From Lathyrus oleraceus (taxonomy: Eukaryota > Streptophyta > Magnoliopsida > Fabales > Fabaceae), in assembly GCF_024323335.1 (NCBI RefSeq), contig NC_066585.1, forward strand, positions 76,804,109 to 76,868,108: 64,000 bases of DNA. Reading direction: 5' to 3'. The notes under the pieces are model-generated. The model was not told the origin of the DNA. It saw only the letters and a list, made by a program, of their open reading frames with translations, and ran no database searches. The position numbers were made by a program, and so were the translations under genes. Numbering within the stretch: position 1 is the first letter of the stretch; each line of letters begins with the position of its first letter. Shown piece by piece: positions 21,101-33,313 of this stretch.

Positions 21101-24100
21101 TTAAATATAGTCTATGAGTCCTGGGGGCGTTTCGTCTAAGTGTAGAATTTGCGAATCCTCGTTGGTTTCCGCGTAGTGATAATGTTTCAGACGTTGCCCG
21201 TTTACGGTGAACGGTTCTGTAGATTGTCCTTTTATTTCTACCGCTCCACTGGGAAAGATTTTAGTGATATGAAAAGGTCCTGACCATCTGGATCGTAGTT
21301 TTCCCGGGAATAACTTTAGTCTAGAGTTAAATAAAAGTACTGCGTCGCCTTGCTTGAAGATTTTCCTTGATATACGCTTGTCATGCCATTGTTTTGTTCT
21401 TTCTTTATAGATTTTGGCATTTTCATAGGCGTCTCTTCTGAGTTCCTCTAATTCGTTTATGTCAAGGATTCTCTTTTCACCGGCGGCTTTATAATTCAAA
21501 TTTAAATTTCTAATAGCCCAATAGGCTTTATGTTCTAATTCTACCGGGAGGTGACAGGATTTTCCATAAATGAGCTTAAATGGGGTCGTCCCTATGGGAG
21601 TTTTATAAGCAGTTCGGTATGCCCACAAAGCTTCTGGTAATTTCAATGACCAATCTTTCCTTGAAGTGGCGACCGTTTTTTCTAGTATTTGCTTGATTTC
21701 TCTGTTAGATACTTCCACTTGTCCACTGGTTTGAGGGTGGTAAGGTGTTGCTATCCTATGTCTCACTCCATATTTAAGTAGTAGTTTTTCGAGTACCTTG
21801 GATATAAAGTGTGATCCACCATCACTGACTACTATTCTTGGGATGCCAAATCTCGGAAATATTATATTTTTAAAGAGTCTAGTTACTACTCGGGTGTCAT
21901 TTGTTGGAGAAGCTATAGCTTCGATCCATTTTGATACGTAGTCAACTGCCACGAGTATGTATTTGTTACCGAAAGAGGATGGGAAAGGTCCCATGAAGTC
22001 TATCCCCCACACGTCAAAAATCTCTACTTCCAAAATACCTTTTTGTGGCATCTCGTCACGTCTAGATATGTTTCCCGTGCGTTGACATCTGTCACACTCC
22101 TTAATAGTCGCATGTACGTCCTTCCATATAGTTGGCCAATAAAAGCCAGCTTGTAGGATTTTAGAGCAGGTCTTGGATGTACTTGTGTGTCCACCATAAG
22201 GCGCAGAGTGACAGTGTTGGATTATATTTTCTACCTCTTCGTCGGGTATACATCGACGGAAAATACCATCGGGGCCTCTTTTGAAAAGTAAGGGATCATC
22301 CCAGTAATAGTGTTTTATGTCGTGGAAGAATCGTTTCTTCTGCTGGTAAGATAGAGTAGGTGGAACTATTCCGGCAGCTAAATAATTGACTAGATCAGCG
22401 TACCATGGTATGACAGATATAGCTAAGGTGGTTTCTACTTGCATGTCGGAGTTGTTCTCTTCCAAAGTAGCTATGAGTTTATCATACGAGAAATCATCAT
22501 TAATGGATGTTCTTTCCGGTTCAAGGTTCTCAAGTCTAGAGAGGTGGTCTGCTACTACGTTTTCAGTTCCTTTCTTGTCCTTGATTTCTAAGTCGAATTC
22601 TTGTAGTAACAAGATCCATCTTAGGAGTCTAGGTTTAGCATCTTTTTTTGTTAAAAGGTACCTGATAGCAGCGTGATCAGTGTAAACTATTATTTTGGCT
22701 CCTACCAGGTAAGAACGAAATTTATCTAGCGCAAATACCACTGCTAGGAGTTCTTTCTCGGTTGTGGCATAATTCATCTGTGCTTCATCCAGGGTTCTGC
22801 TAGCGTAATATATAACGTGAAGCTTTTTATCCTTTCTTTGTCCTAAAACAGCACCTACAGCATAGTCACTGGCATCGCACATTATTTCGAATGGTTCATT
22901 CCAGTCTGGTGTCTGCATAATGGGTGCGGAGATCAATGCTTGTTTAAGAGTTTGAAATGCTTTTAAACAGCTATCGTCGAATATGAATTCAGCATCTTTC
23001 ATCAACAGTCCGGTTAAGGGTTTAGTTATCTTAGAGAAATCTTTGATGAATCGTCGGTAAAAACCGGCGTGTCCTAAAAAACTTCGTACTTCTCTCACGG
23101 TTCTTGGGGGTTGAAGATTTTCGATTACCTCTATTTTGGCTTTGTCTACTTCAATTCCTCTGTTCGAGATGATGTGTCCTAAAACAATTCCTTCTTGTAC
23201 CATAAAGTGGCACTTTTCCCAATTAAGTACTAAGTTTACTTTTACACATCGCTCCAGAACTCTTTCCAGGTTTTCAAGGCATTCTTCGAAGCTTTGTCCG
23301 TATACAGAAAAGTCATCCATAAATACTTCCATGATGTTTTCGAGAAAGTCGGCGAATATTACCATCATGCATCTTTGAAAAGTTGCAGGGGCATTACACA
23401 GACCAAACGGCATTCGTCTATACGCGAAGGTACCAAAAGGGCATGTGAATGTTGTCTTTTCTTGGTCATCAGGGTGAATTGGTATTTGAAAGAAGCCTGA
23501 ATAACCGTCTAAATAACAGAAATGTGAATGTTTAGCTAATCGTTCTAACATCTGGTCAATGAATGGTAAAGGGAAATGATCTTTTCGGGTTGCTTTGTTT
23601 AGTTTCCTATAATCAATGCACATTCTCCATCCCGATTCGATTCGTTTAGTTGTAGTTTCTCCTTTTTCGTTTTCAATAACGGTTATGCCTCCTTTCTTTG
23701 GTACAACGTGTACAGGACTAACCCATTTGCTATCAGATATAGGATATATAATACCTGCTTCTAATAACTTGGTTATTTCTTTCTTTACTACCTCACTTAG
23801 GATCGGATTTAGTCTTCTCTGGTGTTCCCTAGAGGTTTTACAGTCTTCTTCTAGCATGATGCGGTGCATACAAATAGAAGGGCTTATTCCTTTAAGATCG
23901 GTGATGTGGTATCCTAGTGCGGTTGGATATTTTCTTAAGATATGTAGGAGTTTTTCTGTTTCGAGTCTTCCTAGATCTGCATTAACTATCACAGGTCGTT
24001 CAAGTTCTAAGTCTAGGAATTCATATCTCAGATTTTTGGGAAGTGTTTTCAAATCAGGGGTTGGTTTGTTAAGACACTGCGTAGGATCCGGTGTTATCGC

Positions 24101-26494
24101 TAGGCATTGTTTAGATTTGTCCTCTAAAAGATAGTCTGATGATTTGTCTTCTCCTGACTCTGCTTCTTTTATGCATTCATCGATGATATCCATGAAGTAA
24201 CATGTATCTTCTATTGCAGGTGCTTTCAAGAATTGGGAAAGAATGAATTCAATTTTCTCTTCGCCTACTTCGAAGGTGAGTCGTCCTCGTTTTACGTCTA
24301 TGATTGCACCGGCAGTTGCTAAGAATGGTCTTCCTAGTATAATAGGTGTCGTATCATCTTCTCTAATGTCCATAATTGTGAAGTCAGTGGGAATGTAAAA
24401 CTGACCTATGCGTACGGGAATGTTTTCAAGGATTCCTACAGGATATTTGATGGAACGATCTGCTAATTGCACAGACATTTTGGTCGGTCTTAATTCTCCC
24501 ATTTCCAGTTTCTTACATATGGATAAAGGCATAACGCTAATTCCGGCTCCTAAATCGCATAAGGCTTTGTCGATGACAAATTTTCCTATGTGGCAGGGTA
24601 TAGAGAAACTACCCGGATCCTTGAGTTTAGGGGGCATGTTTTGGATTATAGCGCTACATTCGGCAGGGAGTGTAACGGTTTCGCTATCCTCAAGTTTCCT
24701 TTTATTAGAAAGAATTTCTTTTAAGAATTTAGCATATGAAGGCATCTGCGTAATAGCTTCGGTAAACGGAATTGTAACGTTTAATTGTTTAAGGAGATCA
24801 ACAAATTTTCTAAATTGGCCTACATCTTTGGTTTTAACAAGCCTTTGAGGGTAAGGTATAGGTGGTTTGTAAGGTGGTGGAGGTACATAAGGTTCCTTCT
24901 TGTCTAGGGTTTCCTTATTACTCTCTTCCTTTTCCTTAGGTTCACTTTCCTCAGTAGATTTCTTAGGGTTTTGGTTTTCTATCCTTGGGTCAGACGGTCC
25001 TTCCACTTCCGTTCCACTTCTTAATATAATTGCATGAGCTTGGCTTCTCGGATTGGGTTGGGGCTGTCCAGGGAATGTACCAGTTGGTGCAGCAGTAGGT
25101 GCTTGTTGTTGAGCTACTTGAGATATTTGCGTTTCCAGCATTTTGTTATGGGTAGCCAGGGCATCTACTTTGCTTGCTAGTTGTTTAAGTTGTTCGCCAG
25201 TGTGTATGTTCTGGTTTAAGAAATCTTTATTGGTTTGTTGTTGGGAAGCTATAAAATTTTCCATCATGATTTCCAGGTTGGATTTTCTAGGGGTATTATT
25301 GTTAGGATTCTGTTTCTGATATCCCGGAGGTATAGATGGGGCTTGATTTGGAGACTGTCCAGGTGCGTATAAAGCATTATTACTCTTATATGAGAAGTTT
25401 GGATGGTTCTTCCAATTTGGGTTATAGGTATTCGAATAGGGGCTTCCTTGAGCATAGTTTACTTGCTCTGTTTGGATTCCAGTCAAGAGTTGACATTCCG
25501 CAGGAGTGTGGCATTGGATTCCACAGACCTCGCAATTCTGAGTTATAGCAACCACGGCTGCTGGAGGTGATACGTTTAAACTTTCAATTTTCTGGACCAA
25601 AGCATCCACTTTTGCATTGACGTGATCAAGGTTACTTATCTCGTACATGCCAGTTTTCGGTTGAGGTTTTTCCACATTCGTTCGTTCGGTTCCCCACTGA
25701 TAGTGGTTCTGGGCCATGCTTTCGATAAGCTGGTAAGCATCAGCGTAAGGTTTGTTCATTAGTGCACCACCTGCAGCGGCGTCTATTGTTAACCTTGTAT
25801 TGTATAAGAGACCATTATAAAATGTGTGAATTACTAACCAGTCTTCCAAACCATGGTGTGGGCAAAGTCTCATCATGTCTTTGTATCTTTCCCATGCTTC
25901 GAAAAGAGACTCGTTGTCTTTCTGTTTAAATCCGTTTATCTGGGCTCTTAACATAGCTGTTTTGCTTGGCGGAAAATATCGGGCAAGAAAAACTTTCTTC
26001 AACTCGTTCCATGTGGTGACTGAGTTGGAAGGAAGAGATTGAAGCCATCTTCTAGCGCTATCTCTTAATGAGAAAGGAAAAAGACGAAGTCGAATTGCCT
26101 CTGAAGTGACACCATTAGCTTTAACAGTATCAGCGTATTGGACAAATACGGATAAATGAAGGTTTGGATCTTCGGTAAGATTTCCAGAGAATTGGTTCTG
26201 TTGCACAGCCTGCAACAACGAAGGTTTAAGTTCAAAGTTGTTTGCTTCGATTGCGGGCGGAGCAATACTTGAATGCGGTTCATCTTGCGATGGAGCGGCG
26301 TAATCTCTAAGAGCACAAGCTGGTTCTGCCATCTCGGTTAAAGAAGGAAAAATGTTTTTGAAATCAGGAAGGTTTATAGGAGGGAGATTGTTTTCAGCAC
26401 GATATTCCCGAATTCGTCGTAAGACTCGGAGATATAGTTCGATATCGTTGATTCGTAAATAGAGCGGTTCGCCTTGAGAGCGAGTGCGTGGCAT
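21101..26494 (-). CDS. gag-pol: Athila gag-pol polyprotein (gag, protease, RT, RNase H, integrase)
   Basis: About 1797 codons in one frame; I take ATG at 26494 ([10 protein letters not shown]) as the start. Approximate residue numbers below count from three codons upstream. Gag capsid region at 115-235 ([18 protein letters not shown]). Zinc knuckle C-X2-C-X4-H-X4-C at 324-337. Aspartic protease CDLGAG with catalytic D650 and ILGRP near 722. RT from 955, with [11 protein letters not shown] and FMDD at 1061-1064. RNase H D1210, E1251 and D1276. Integrase zinc region H1432/H1439/C1470/C1473 and core D1502, D1561, E1597, so the spacing between the last two is the classical 35. It lacks the second RNase H of the Ogre elements. 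The polyprotein supplies particle, cDNA synthesis and integration functions. Every catalytic residue I looked for is present, consistent with the near-identical LTRs. Confidence 0.96.
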   Translation of the reverse strand: MPRTRSQGEPLYLRINDIELYLRVLRRIREYRAENNLPPINLPDFKNIFPSLTEMAEPACALRDYAAPSQDEPHSSIAPPAIEANNFELKPSLLQAVQQNQFSGNLTEDPNLHLSVFVQYADTVKANGVTSEAIRLRLFPFSLRDSARRWLQSLPSNSVTTWNELKKVFLARYFPPSKTAMLRAQINGFKQKDNESLFEAWERYKDMMRLCPHHGLEDWLVIHTFYNGLLYNTRLTIDAAAGGALMNKPYADAYQLIESMAQNHYQWGTERTNVEKPQPKTGMYEISNLDHVNAKVDALVQKIESLNVSPPAAVVAITQNCEVCGIQCHTPAECQLLTGIQTEQVNYAQGSPYSNTYNPNWKNHPNFSYKSNNALYAPGQSPNQAPSIPPGYQKQNPNNNTPRKSNLEIMMENFIASQQQTNKDFLNQNIHTGEQLKQLASKVDALATHNKMLETQISQVAQQQAPTAAPTGTFPGQPQPNPRSQAHAIILRSGTEVEGPSDPRIENQNPKKSTEESEPKEKEESNKETLDKKEPYVPPPPYKPPIPYPQRLVKTKDVGQFRKFVDLLKQLNVTIPFTEAITQMPSYAKFLKEILSNKRKLEDSETVTLPAECSAIIQNMPPKLKDPGSFSIPCHIGKFVIDKALCDLGAGISVMPLSICKKLEMGELRPTKMSVQLADRSIKYPVGILENIPVRIGQFYIPTDFTIMDIREDDTTPIILGRPFLATAGAIIDVKRGRLTFEVGEEKIEFILSQFLKAPAIEDTCYFMDIIDECIKEAESGEDKSSDYLLEDKSKQCLAITPDPTQCLNKPTPDLKTLPKNLRYEFLDLELERPVIVNADLGRLETEKLLHILRKYPTALGYHITDLKGISPSICMHRIMLEEDCKTSREHQRRLNPILSEVVKKEITKLLEAGIIYPISDSKWVSPVHVVPKKGGITVIENEKGETTTKRIESGWRMCIDYRKLNKATRKDHFPLPFIDQMLERLAKHSHFCYLDGYSGFFQIPIHPDDQEKTTFTCPFGTFAYRRMPFGLCNAPATFQRCMMVIFADFLENIMEVFMDDFSVYGQSFEECLENLERVLERCVKVNLVLNWEKCHFMVQEGIVLGHIISNRGIEVDKAKIEVIENLQPPRTVREVRSFLGHAGFYRRFIKDFSKITKPLTGLLMKDAEFIFDDSCLKAFQTLKQALISAPIMQTPDWNEPFEIMCDASDYAVGAVLGQRKDKKLHVIYYASRTLDEAQMNYATTEKELLAVVFALDKFRSYLVGAKIIVYTDHAAIRYLLTKKDAKPRLLRWILLLQEFDLEIKDKKGTENVVADHLSRLENLEPERTSINDDFSYDKLIATLEENNSDMQVETTLAISVIPWYADLVNYLAAGIVPPTLSYQQKKRFFHDIKHYYWDDPLLFKRGPDGIFRRCIPDEEVENIIQHCHSAPYGGHTSTSKTCSKILQAGFYWPTIWKDVHATIKECDRCQRTGNISRRDEMPQKGILEVEIFDVWGIDFMGPFPSSFGNKYILVAVDYVSKWIEAIASPTNDTRVVTRLFKNIIFPRFGIPRIVVSDGGSHFISKVLEKLLLKYGVRHRIATPYHPQTSGQVEVSNREIKQILEKTVATSRKDWSLKLPEALWAYRTAYKTPIGTTPFKLIYGKSCHLPVELEHKAYWAIRNLNLNYKAAGEKRILDINELEELRRDAYENAKIYKERTKQWHDKRISRKIFKQGDAVLLFNSRLKLFPGKLRSRWSGPFHITKIFPSGAVEIKGQSTEPFTVNGQRLKHYHYAETNEDSQILHLDETPPGLIDYI

Positions 26495-26583
26495 ACAAAT
26501 CAACGAAAGAAAGAAAATAGAAGAAAAAGAAACCTTAGTCTCTACAGCGTAACGGAAGAGTTACGATATCGATTGAATAAAAG

Positions 26584-26601
26584 TCCCCGGCAACGGCGCC
26601 A
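26584..26601 (-). promoter_or_regulatory. Element D primer binding site (tRNA-Asp)
   Basis: On the plus strand it reads TCCCCGGCAACGGCGCCA, the 3' end of plant tRNA-Asp including CCA. The minus-strand PBS lies 6 nt from the 5' LTR end at 26608. Confidence 0.93.
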
Positions 26602-26607
26602 AAAACT

Positions 26608-28362
26608 TGATCGCTCGACTGGGTGAGTCGAGAATGGGATACAAACTGCAAGTGCACAGTTCTATCGCGTAGTTTTAAAAGATATCGATCCCACAGGGAC
26701 TTATGAATCGATATACCGTTATCTAAGGTTACTACATAAATCTAAGGTGAAAATGTTTGATTGTTTGGGAAAAACTAAGAGCTAAACTAATATCTAGATT
26801 AAATATTAATAAGACGGATATCGGTATGTAGTTCGTCAAAACTAGGGAATCAAGTCTTTGTCGGTTTCTTGGTTTTAAAATGAATCGTTTCGGTTAACTT
26901 TATTGGTTAAAGGTTCTATCTCAAACTCTCGCTCTGTTGAATAAACCATGATTTTATATTAATGTTGCTGTCACTTATAATTAAGTCAAAAACCATATTT
27001 TGAAAACAATAAAGTTGCAGAAACTCTTTTTAAGAAAATACTGACCGTTTTAAACACCCTTATCTCAAACTCTCGCTCTGTTGACTTAGGTTATATAATT
27101 AAATCCAAATGCTTAACTCTCGTCCTCACATTCAATCTTTAAAAATACTTTTTGGAAAAGGTCAGAATTTAATTAACTCTAAAACTTGCTCTCGCCCTGA
27201 TCTAGAATTAATGCCTAACTTACACTGTCCAGTTAAAATCTCAAACTCTCGCTCTATTGATTTTAACTTCTTTATGTCTTTTACTTTTGTAAAAAATCTT
27301 GTTATTAAACCTGTAAGTTGAGACCGTAAAAAGATTGATTTTGATTTTAAGTTTAGGTAGACCGACTCAGTCTTGATCCCTTATTCTGCTTACTTTACAT
27401 ACCGATACCTAGGCAAATTAGCCAGACATGCTAAATAAATAAGAATTTATATCATGCATAAACAGACTCATTCCAGGCAGATAATATAGATAAATAATAA
27501 AACAAAACACTAAATAATGATTAAAGAACCTGAATGCGTAATACAATAGTCTTGAACACTCCACCACAAGCCGGTAGGATTTGTTCTTGGATTCTTCAAT
27601 TAAACAATAAATTAAGCCAAGGAAATAAAACTAGAATCTAACGTAAGGTTAGATCCGATAAAAAGTTGCACAATAGTTTCCGGTGTAGAAACTATTATGC
27701 GAAAAATATCTAAATGCTAAAAAGGGAAAGGTAAATTGCAAGGGAAAAAGAATGTAGAACTTGCAAAAGAAATAAATAAAATAAACAATGCTGGAAAAGA
27801 AAAAATAAGCAAAAGGCGTGAAAAGAAAATTTGGCAGAGCTTCGGCAATGTGAGCGTGGAAAAACCGGTGTCCGTTTTAGGTTTGTGAGATGGCTATTTA
27901 TAATAGTGTTGGTAACTGCATTCCGTTTCTCCCATTCTTCAACGTGGCTACATGCGCGGCGTGGATATAGGAGACCAACTTCTCAACGTTCCTCTTCAAG
28001 TCTTTCTGAGGGCGTGACTTGCGCCAAAAAGCTAGTGGAATGGTGTGACGCTCGTCACACCATGTGTGACGCTCGTCACAGTGGTGCTTCTAGTGTGACG
28101 CTCGTCACAACCCTTGTGACGCCCGTCACAGGCACAACGTGCGCTTTCTTTGGGCTGGGCTTGGTCTTTGATATTTGTTTCCTTTTTACTCCTTTCTACA
28201 CCTCCTTTTCTTCCCTTTTTCACTTTTGCTTCAAAATGGATACCTGACATAAATAGTAAGGAAATACTGCATAATATCTGATAAAATGAGATAAACTAAA
28301 GTAAATGATAATATAATCTAATTGAATTAAGTCTTAAAATGTGATATAATTTCGTGTTATCA
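26608..28362 (-). repeat. Element D: 5' LTR
   Basis: 1755 bp, the twin of 14731-16485. It drives minus-strand transcription of D from the TATA box at about 27895-27902, with the palindrome cluster upstream at about 28041-28130. It is followed on the plus strand by the ATGAT target duplication (28363-28367). Confidence 0.95.
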
Positions 28363-28367
28363 ATGAT

Positions 28368-30017
28368 GCAAAAATTTGAACAAGAAAAGGGAGATTTACT
28401 TGGGTGAAGTCAACGCCGACGACGTTTCCCTACTGTTTAAGATAAGTCCTCCGCTCTTCGTCTTTCTCTATTTTTTCGTTTTAAATCCTATTGTTGTTTG
28501 GTTCGAATCTTAGGGTTTTGGATGTTTTATGAATTATTTTTTTATTGTTGCCTCGTGGATTTCCCAGAACGTGTTCTTTGTTTGGCTTGAGGTTAACAGA
28601 GAAAAATGTTTTGATTCTTTTCTCTTGGATTTCAAAAAATGTTTTTTTTTACTGTTAATTTTGTTGTTGTTATATACATGGTGAATTTTTGTTTTGAGAT
28701 AACTTGTTGGATTATCTCTTTTCCAGAATTTGTGGGATGTTTACTCTGTGGATTTAGAGCTGTTTGGATTGGATATTGGAATGTGTTTTTAAGCGTTCAC
28801 CTTGGTTCATCGTATAAAGAATTAATCTGTTTATTTTATCATTTATTTTCCAGTTTTTTAAGTGCTTATTTGATAAGCTTTTTTAATTCTTGAGTTGGTT
28901 TTGCAGGTTAAGTGAAGTGATGTTGATTTGAAAAGGGGGGCGGCGCTGCAATTAGGGATTGGAATTGGGCGCTGTGAATTTCAAAAAGCTTTTGGAAAAG
29001 TCTTTGAAAAGCTGCTTCAAACTGCAGTATTTTACAGCTTATTTCCAACTTTTTTCAACTTTATTTAGATGTAACATAACTTTTTTTTTGGATAGTGTAA
29101 TATTTGGATCATGTATTGGTTGTTTGTAACATGTAAATTTTAATTTGAAACTTCTTTTTTGGACAATTATGTAACTACTTTGGATTATTATGAATTTCTT
29201 GGACTATTTGGAATTTTGGATTATGCATCTAATTATGCAATTAATCATTGTTAACATTTTAAACCTTGCCTTAACAATTTAATTGTGTTAATCAAGAGAA
29301 AGCTTAAACTATATCTCAAACTGAAAATGGATTGGGCCAAAATGCAATTTAATGGATTTTCAACTTGGTCAACTTTAACACATTAATATTAACCAAAATA
29401 AAATGTGCCAAAAGGCCTAAAATAAAACATGTCACAAAAAATATTGCAATTTCAAACTTTGATCATAAAAACCAATCAAATACTCATACATGTGGTATCT
29501 TGATTTAAACCAACATACTCATACTTAGAAAAGATGCAAGTTTAGTTTAAGGTTTTTTATGAATGGTTTAGAGATTTGGCATATATATTTGAGATGTGCA
29601 AATGGGTTTAATGACAAGTGATCATAAAAATAATCATGTCTCTTAATACTTACTGATAATCAAATGGACTTTGGATCAGTGACGTAAAAAGATTTGAACC
29701 ACACTTTGCAATATTAATTATGGACATGTCTATGTGAATGGGCCTTTTGAAACAAAGAGATCTCATGGATAAACCAAAATGGGCCTTGTTAACCAAAAAT
29801 GCACATACCATCCCATGCTTCAGTAAGAGACAAATGCAACAGATATCTTCTTAAGGATCTGAACGGATGAAAATGTCATTGAAGACTTGATGTCACCAAG
29901 GGCTGAGAAACCCTAAAATAGAATTTGTGTCTTAAGATAAAATTCATGTCTTATAACATTGGGTAGTGAATGTTGGTTGAAGACTTTTCCTTACCCGGAC
30001 AAAATTGGGGTATGACA
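28368..30017 (-). repeat. Element C: 3' LTR, segment 3 of 3 (LTR start)
   Basis: The start of C's LTR on the minus strand, TGTCATACCCCAATTTTGTC at 30017, resembles B's LTR start TGTAAGACCCCAATTTTGTC. It is joined to 14730 once D is removed. Frames at 28639-28893 and smaller ones are not convincing genes. On the plus strand there is a TTTTGCAG stretch near 28900 that could act as a cryptic splice acceptor. Confidence 0.83.
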
Positions 30018-30028
30018 GTTGCCCCTAT
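30018..30028 (-). promoter_or_regulatory. Element C polypurine tract, split from the rest of C by A
   Basis: On the minus strand the 11 nt read ATAGGGGCAAC directly before the LTR start, like A's own tract before its 3' LTR (AATAGGGGAAGC, 42255-42266). The last five bases on the plus strand, CCTAT (30024-30028), are the target duplication of A, repeated at 46289-46293. So C's internal region continues at 46294. Confidence 0.85.
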
Positions 30029-33000
30029 TGTAATACCCCAAAATTTACCCTTCATTTTTCCTGGAAGCATGGGATTATGTTTTACACTTCATTAGCATCA
30101 TATTAGGTCATACTCATTGCATACTGCATTAGTGACATGGAGATCAGGTTTTGATCGATCACTCCTTAACAGAAGGAGCCCACACAAAGCAAGATTAAGA
30201 ATTGGACTTTATTTTCTAAGTATACAAGTCTCAAGGGTCTCAGGGGGGGTCAAATTATGTTATTATGGTCCTCAGTTCATCAGTGAAGGATTCAAAGCTA
30301 TCAGAGTGTTCATCTGGATTTAATCAGAAATTAGGGTTTCATGGCTACCTACAACAGGCAATGTTTGGTTGGAAGTAGAGGAGCTCATCCATGTCATGAT
30401 TAGAGAGGCATCTTGGCCTAGGAAAATTCACAATTATCTCAGAAAGATCCATTGGCAATCAGTGCAATCAGTTCCTAATCATTTTGCCCTAAAACTAGGG
30501 TTTGGTATAAAATCAGTTTATTTCCGATTCTTTGGGTGAAACTCTTTTCCATGGACCTCCATATGTCCACAAGGGTATACATACAAAAAATCAGCTCTTT
30601 ATTTGAGCTAGAAGTGCATCAATTGATCAATGGAATCGGGAATCAGATAGTTTGGGAAAAGTCAACTGTGGGGCCAGAAAAGTCAACTCCTGAAATTTTG
30701 AGAGTGGAATCTCAAAATCCATGCCTAGGGGATCCTACATGTTAAATTTGATCAAGGTTGGATCAAGGATTCATCATTTAATCAGGAATTGGAAAAGTTA
30801 CTTAATTAGGAAATGGTTGACTTTCCATTTAGGGCAAGTTTTTTCATGATCGTTGCACTCACTTTAAGCCCATTTTGCATCAAGATAAAAGCTCCATTTG
30901 AACATTTCTCCAACATCAAATTTGTTCCTCTTGTTCCAAGCTTTCTAGAGATATAAAGTTTGCTCCATTTGGATTAGAATTGAGAAAGTTATGCTTAGTC
31001 AAAGTGAGATATTTTTTTAGGACACTTAGAAATATTTCTAAGTCCAAAATCTTCAAAATTTGTCAAGACTTCTTGGCCAGTTTTCTTGCACTTCAAGGCA
31101 TTATTTGAAAATACTTTCTTCACAACAATTGTACCTTTCCATGTCCTCTTTCACATCCTTTTGGAATCATCTCATTTGGATCCATGGTTTGAGAGATACA
31201 TTCATTTAAAGTGGGCACCATGACTTGATTTTCTAGGCAGATTTTGGGCCTGGTTGGCCCAATCAGATTTTCTAAGCATGCTGAACAAACCAGTCACATT
31301 TTTTTACCTCTTTTGGCCATGCATTGGACATCCATTCACTTAAGTTTGGCTCAAAATAACAACATTTTACACCTCACTTCACACTTTTATTCTTATGGAT
31401 AAATCACTTATTAAAAAGCCCATGAGAACAACTAATCCACCCTATTTAAGAAGTTGAAACCCTAACCCTAAAGGAGCATTGGAATTTCGTGGTAAGGAGG
31501 CAAAGCTTCATCACATATCAGATTCCATTTCACATCTATTTTCCATTAGGTAATCATCTATTCCATGGCCATGTTTTGATATATCTACGCTTGCTTACCA
31601 TGTTCATCACCATTAATTCTTCCATTTTCATATTTCTTTTTCTTATTTAAAATATTTTCTTCGTCCATAAAATTACCCAAAAATATTTTTCACTTTTCTT
31701 AACGTTTTATTTAATTTTATATAATTTTTATTTTCGTATTTTTTTAATATTAATATTTTATTTTAATTATTTATTCTAACTGGTCCATTTTAATACACTT
31801 TTTTTATTGATTTTATTTTTATAACTTAAAATTATTGTTAGCATTTGATTTTTGGGATGAAAGTTGACCACTGTCTCATGGTCAACCTGACCTTTTATTG
31901 GAATTTTATTTCACATTTTCAATTTATTTTGGATGTATTTTTGACCTAGTTTGGTTGGTTGACTTTTAATTTGACTTCTGTTTTATTTTAACTAATTCAT
32001 GTACCAATTTTCATTATTTTTAAAATATTTTTTAGGGATGATGATGTCCTTACTCCACCTTATTTAGTTTAATTTTTCATAATTTTTTTGATTAATTTAC
32101 TATTTATTCTTGATTTATTTCTAACCTAGTCTCATTAATTGACTTTTGGTTTGACCTCTGCTTTATTTTAATTAATTTATGTACCAATTTTCGTTATTTT
32201 TAAAATCTTTTTGGGGGATGATGATGTCCTGACCCCACCTTATTTAGTTTAATTTTTAATAATTTTCTTGATTAATTTACTATTTATTCTTGATTTATTT
32301 CTAACATAGTCTCATTAATTGACTTTTGGTTTGACCTCTGTTTTATTTTAATTAACTTATGTACCAATTTTCGTTATTTTTAAAATATGTTTGGGGGATG
32401 ATGATGTCCTGACCCCACCTCATTTAGTTTAATTTTTCATAATTTTCTTGATTAATTTTCTATTTATTTGTTATTTTTTAAGTTGACTTGAATTTTCAGT
32501 TGACTTCTTTATGATCGATGTTTGACTTAGGGATTGCTTATGGCAATTGAAGAGATCTTTTGATCCTCCCTTGTTCATCTCATATGCCATGTATTAGAGG
32601 CCTTTTACCTTGATTTTATTTGGTCCTTACCTCATTTCCTGATTAAATTATTCAGTGGACCCTTTGTGTGTATATTTTCATCTGTTTGATTCATCTGTTA
32701 TCTTTTATACTTGTTTCTCTCATTCATGCTTTCTATTGATTGATTATTTAACATGTTCATACTCCCATGCATTGTTTAATGCTCCATTATTTGATTCTTT
32801 GGTTTGATTATATATTGTTTATTTATCCGATCTGATTGATAACTGTTGCCTACTTGTATGATGTATGAGGCATATATTCTTATTATTTGTTTGCCATGAA
32901 CAATCCCCATTCATAACAAATGTACCCCTCTCCCATAAAGTGTATAATAGTTATTTATTTATTTCTTTAGTCACCTATTAATACAAGAATTAAAACGAAC

Positions 33001-33313
33001 ATCCGATAACCATTTCAAAATAAGATCAAAAGCTCGATCCAACGTCGAGTAATCATTTTCAAAACTTAACAGAACCAGCACGCATTCATCCATCCTCTTG
33101 TAAGTCGATTGCCTCAGGCATCGCCATCTACCTGTAAGTCGATTGCCTCCGACATCACCATCTACCCTTATCCGTAACTCCTTTCCGCGCTCCATCCGTC
33201 GACTCTTGTTCCGTTTAGGTAGCACCCATTAAGTATAGCCCTTTGTATGATAACATAGGTAGAATTCCCCTATTCTTTGCATGCTAACATTAGGTAGATG
33301 TTCCCCTTTGTAA
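30029..33313 (+). repeat. Element A: 5' LTR, lacking its 3' end
   Basis: It matches the 3' LTR from 42267 to about 45548 with scattered substitutions and short indels (clearly more divergence than in D). It then jumps at CCCCTTTGTAA (33313) straight to leader sequence. The missing part corresponds to 45549-46288, including both hairpin copies. TATA-like TATTTAAG lies at 31443-31450. Three direct 180-bp repeats run from about 31930 to 32470 (the TGATGTCCT phrase recurs at 32041, 32221 and 32401). No gene is present; the frame at 32971-33225 is shared with the other LTR at 45206-45460 but has no recognisable product. Confidence 0.9.

Larger units (their letters stand above)
14731..28362 (-). 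mobile_element. D: complete Athila-lineage Ty3/gypsy retrotransposon
   Basis: A 13,632-bp element on the minus strand. It is flanked by ATGAT (14726-14730 and 28363-28367) and bounded by two 1755-bp LTRs in which I noticed only about four substitutions. Order on the minus strand: 5' LTR (26608-28362), tRNA-Asp PBS, gag-pol (one frame), two ATHILA-type ORFs, PPT, 3' LTR (14731-16485). The [14 protein letters not shown] motif after integrase and the DLGA protease motif are typical of the Athila lineage, which includes pea Cyclops. No stop or frameshift was seen in any of the three long frames. It looks recently inserted and potentially autonomous. Confidence 0.95.

Noticed and set aside
13987..30017. 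C's LTR read as a plus-strand element
   Set aside because: The PPT at 30018-30028, the LTR start matching B's, the PBS-like motif and the hairpin module are all in minus-strand sense, as is C's pol.
32971..33225. 84-codon minus-strand frame also present at 45206-45460
   Set aside because: Shared only because it lies in both LTRs of A. Its basic composition has no known match, and it is antisense to the LTR.
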